From contig CABQXG010000067.1 of the NCBI GenBank assembly GCA_902468045.1, forward strand, positions 1-6,910: 6,910 bases of DNA, read 5' to 3'. Within the stretch, counting starts at the first letter, position 1, and each line of letters opens with the position of its first letter. The notes under the pieces were generated by a model. That model had not been told where the DNA came from. It did no database searches and was given only the letters and a program-made list of their open reading frames with translations. This document shows, piece by piece, positions 5,722-6,910 of the stretch. This DNA comes from an uncultured Collinsella sp. (GTDB lineage Bacteria > Actinomycetota > Coriobacteriia > Coriobacteriales > Coriobacteriaceae). The translations under genes and the position numbers were made by a program.

Positions 5722-6465
5722 TTAGCACGGTTCAAGAACGTTCTTCAAAATGCTGTACTCGTACGATGCATAGGGGGATCCAGTCAAATCGAGACCGCTA
5801 GTGGCAGAAATCATCGTATGGCAGCCCGCTTCAAGAACATCAGAGCCACCCGCAAATCCGTTCACGACGTTCCCCATATCATCTTTCAATACGCCCATGA
5901 GCGTCGTGCCCGAACCATAGTCATACGGCGAATCATTTTGAATTTCGACATCAAAACAGTACATATTAGTACCGATTTGTTCTAATCGTTCATTTAACAC
6001 TGTGAACTCATAGGTGTCTTTTTCGGTAACTTTCTTAAAGGAATTAACCCTAAACGTAAGCTCAAGTGACGCCGGTAGCTCATCTATGCCACCAATTGCA
6101 CCGAAGTACCATATTTCTTGCCCCGGAAGAAGAGCACAGCAGCTAGATATATTACTACTCACGGTGCCACATAGTGTGCCGTCCGCTTTCTTTGCGATGC
6201 CATCAACTCCCCAGTCGACAACAACTTGATCACTAGTGTTTTTGATTTTTGTAATATAGTCACAACCGCTTTGACCAACCTGATAGTTGTAAATAGGGTC
6301 CATGGTTACTACAATATCGGAACTCTTTGGACTACTTTCATTCTTAAGCGTGCCCTTTTTCAGTTTTAGCGTAGAGCCGTCTGTCTTATCAGGTTTGCCC
6401 GAACATCCAGCAAGGCCCAACGTTGCAATTCCGGCTAGAAAGTCTCTTCTCGAGATGCCTTTCAT
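5722..6465 (-). CDS. Tat-exported lipoprotein with two similar beta-rich repeats
   Basis: The product has 247 residues and no recognised named family. The N-terminus MKGISRRDFLAGIATLGLAGC combines a twin-arginine motif (SRRDFL, Arg6-Arg7) with a lipobox (LAGC, Cys21), so it should be exported folded by Tat and lipid-anchored outside. A Lys/Ser-rich linker (about 22-50) follows. Residues about 57-139 and 155-240 look like two copies of one beta-sandwich unit: YITKIKNTSD / FDVEIQNDSP, then GIAKKADGTL / GVLKDDMGNV, then LLPGQEIWY / LEAGCHTMI. FxLYD-like extracytoplasmic domains have this layout, which is a guess. Seven cysteines lie beyond the lipobox (68, 99, 109, 110, 170, 215, 247), including a CC pair and a C-terminal Cys. 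The ATG at 6463-6465 has GGGGAGG (6471-6477) five bases upstream; the TTG before it is too close. GC is clearly lower than in the hyp genes, which suggests transferred DNA. Confidence 0.9.
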   Translation of the reverse strand: MKGISRRDFLAGIATLGLAGCSGKPDKTDGSTLKLKKGTLKNESSPKSSDIVVTMDPIYNYQVGQSGCDYITKIKNTSDQVVVDWGVDGIAKKADGTLCGTVSSNISSCCALLPGQEIWYFGAIGGIDELPASLELTFRVNSFKKVTEKDTYEFTVLNERLEQIGTNMYCFDVEIQNDSPYDYGSGTTLMGVLKDDMGNVVNGFAGGSDVLEAGCHTMISATSGLDLTGSPYASYEYSILKNVLEPC

Positions 6466-6525
6466 CAATTCCTCCCCTTATGCGTACGCTAATTTCAACC
6501 TAGATTACAGAGAGGCATTAGCAAG

Positions 6526-6566
6526 TTGTTGAGCAACAAATACGAACGGTAGAATTTGCATGGCAA
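6526..6566 (-). promoter_or_regulatory. Possible promoter with overlapping operator-like dyad
   Basis: On the - strand TTGCCA (6566-6561, five of six matches to TTGACA) and TATTTG (6542-6537, weak) are 18 bases apart. The dyad TTGTTG-AG-CAACAA (6526-6539) overlaps the second box and the expected transcription start. It lies about 60 bases upstream of the Tat lipoprotein start. The -10 match is poor, so this is tentative. Confidence 0.3.
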
Positions 6567-6581
6567 GCGTTTTTATCCAAT

Positions 6582-6635
6582 AAAAAACCTCGATTGTATG
6601 GAGAGGTCAGCAACTAGATTCAAAACGAATCGAGG
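6582..6635 (-). terminator. Long-loop intrinsic terminator, - strand
   Basis: On the - strand CCTCGATT (6635-6628) pairs with AATCGAGG (6595-6588), followed at once by TTTTTT (6587-6582). The loop is 32 bases, unusually long. It contains GAATC, which can pair instead with GATTC of the 5' arm (GATTC-GTTTT-GAATC), giving a competing hairpin that would break the terminator stem. It lies about 90 bases beyond the PTS terminator, so it is either a backup terminator or ends a short untracked RNA. Confidence 0.55.
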
Positions 6636-6722
6636 CCACAACCGCGCAGGCGACTCAATTTGACAAACGAATGGCCCGCGCAATAGCCCCCCCTGTAATA
6701 AAATGCACCTGCTCGGCCTATT

Positions 6723-6755
6723 AAAAAAGGGCGGCCGGATAACCCGACCGCCCTT
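6723..6755 (-). terminator. Intrinsic terminator of the PTS gene
   Basis: On the - strand AAGGGCGGTCGG (6755-6744) pairs with CCGGCCGCCCTT (6738-6727) around GTTAT. That is twelve pairs with one G-U, running into TTTTTT (6728-6723). It lies 23 bases after the PTS stop codon. This is a strong textbook rho-independent terminator. Confidence 0.92.
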
Positions 6756-6778
6756 GTGCATCTTCTGGATGCCGCAGA

Positions 6779-6910
6779 CTACTTGCGGACGACCTTGACG
6801 ATGACATCGCCGGCGGCGACGGCGGACTCAGCCTCAACGGCGAGCTCGACGTCGGCAAACTCGGCGGTGTTGGACACGGCCACCACGACGCAGTCCTTGT
6901 AACCGGCAGC
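6779..6910 (-). CDS. PTS glucose-type enzyme IIA, C-terminal end (partial)
   Basis: Only the last 43 codons and a TAG stop (6779-6781) are in the window; the gene continues past the right edge. The visible tail, with VVVAVSNTAEFADVE and then SAVAAGDVIVKVVRK, matches the C-terminal strands of the EIIA-Glc fold (the usual pattern is VVVTNxxxYxxVE followed by VxAGDxLLxV). EIIA passes phosphate from HPr to an EIIB partner during sugar uptake. It may be a free EIIA or the last domain of an EIICBA or beta-glucoside-type fusion, which cannot be told from this fragment. The active-site histidines lie outside the window. High GC and GCC/GTC-rich codons resemble the hyp genes, unlike the neighbouring Tat lipoprotein. 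The strong terminator after it ends its transcript. Confidence 0.75.
   Translation of the reverse strand, partial: AAGYKDCVVVAVSNTAEFADVELAVEAESAVAAGDVIVKVVRK

Noticed and set aside
5733..5744. Palindrome AAGAACGTTCTT
   Set aside because: It lies inside the coding end of the Tat lipoprotein, is only 12 bases long, and has no sign of a regulatory context.
6660..6700. TTGACA on the + strand at 6660 as a promoter
   Set aside because: The only TA-rich box (TAATAA) is about 30 bases away, far beyond usual spacing, and no + strand gene follows.

Overview
The window holds the end of a [NiFe]-hydrogenase maturation cluster on the + strand, followed by a more loosely packed accessory stretch on the - strand. 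High GC in the coding regions, actinobacterial-looking gene content and a fragment of a proline tRNA suggest a member of the Actinomycetota. The combination of hyp genes, small lipoproteins and a PTS enzyme IIA resembles gut Coriobacteriia such as Collinsella. That assignment is an inference from style and gene content, not a proven match.

Left part (1-4426, + strand): the 3' part of hypF, then hypC, hypD and hypE, then a HAD-family phosphatase of the phosphoglycolate phosphatase type. HypF and HypE make the cyanide ligand (carbamoyl phosphate to carbamoyl, then to a thiocyanate on the C-terminal cysteine of HypE). HypC and HypD form the scaffold on which the Fe(CN)2CO unit is assembled before transfer to the hydrogenase large subunit. 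All the diagnostic residues that can be seen are intact, so the set looks functional. hypC and hypD overlap. hypD and hypE are separated by a hairpin. hypA, hypB and the hydrogenase itself are not in the window.

Middle (4427-4812): no gene. It contains three successive inverted-repeat elements of about 46-48 bp built from one degenerate half-site. The first is a near-perfect 24-bp palindrome whose mismatches are all G-U pairs in + strand RNA. A hairpin near 4739-4762 could stop transcription from both convergent sides.

Right part (4813-6910, - strand): a small Sec-type lipoprotein gene, then the 3' half of a tRNA-Pro(GGG) without its 5' half, then a lower-GC stretch with a Tat-type lipoprotein made of two similar beta-rich repeats. 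Two - strand hairpin terminators follow, then the last 43 codons of a glucose-type PTS enzyme IIA that runs out of the window. The tRNA fragment is a typical footprint of site-specific integration. If it is one, the geometry places the inserted DNA to the right of about 5524, which is where the base composition changes.

The strongest leads are the tRNA fragment as an element boundary, the palindrome array, and the duplicated Tat lipoprotein. No complete new system is demonstrated here.
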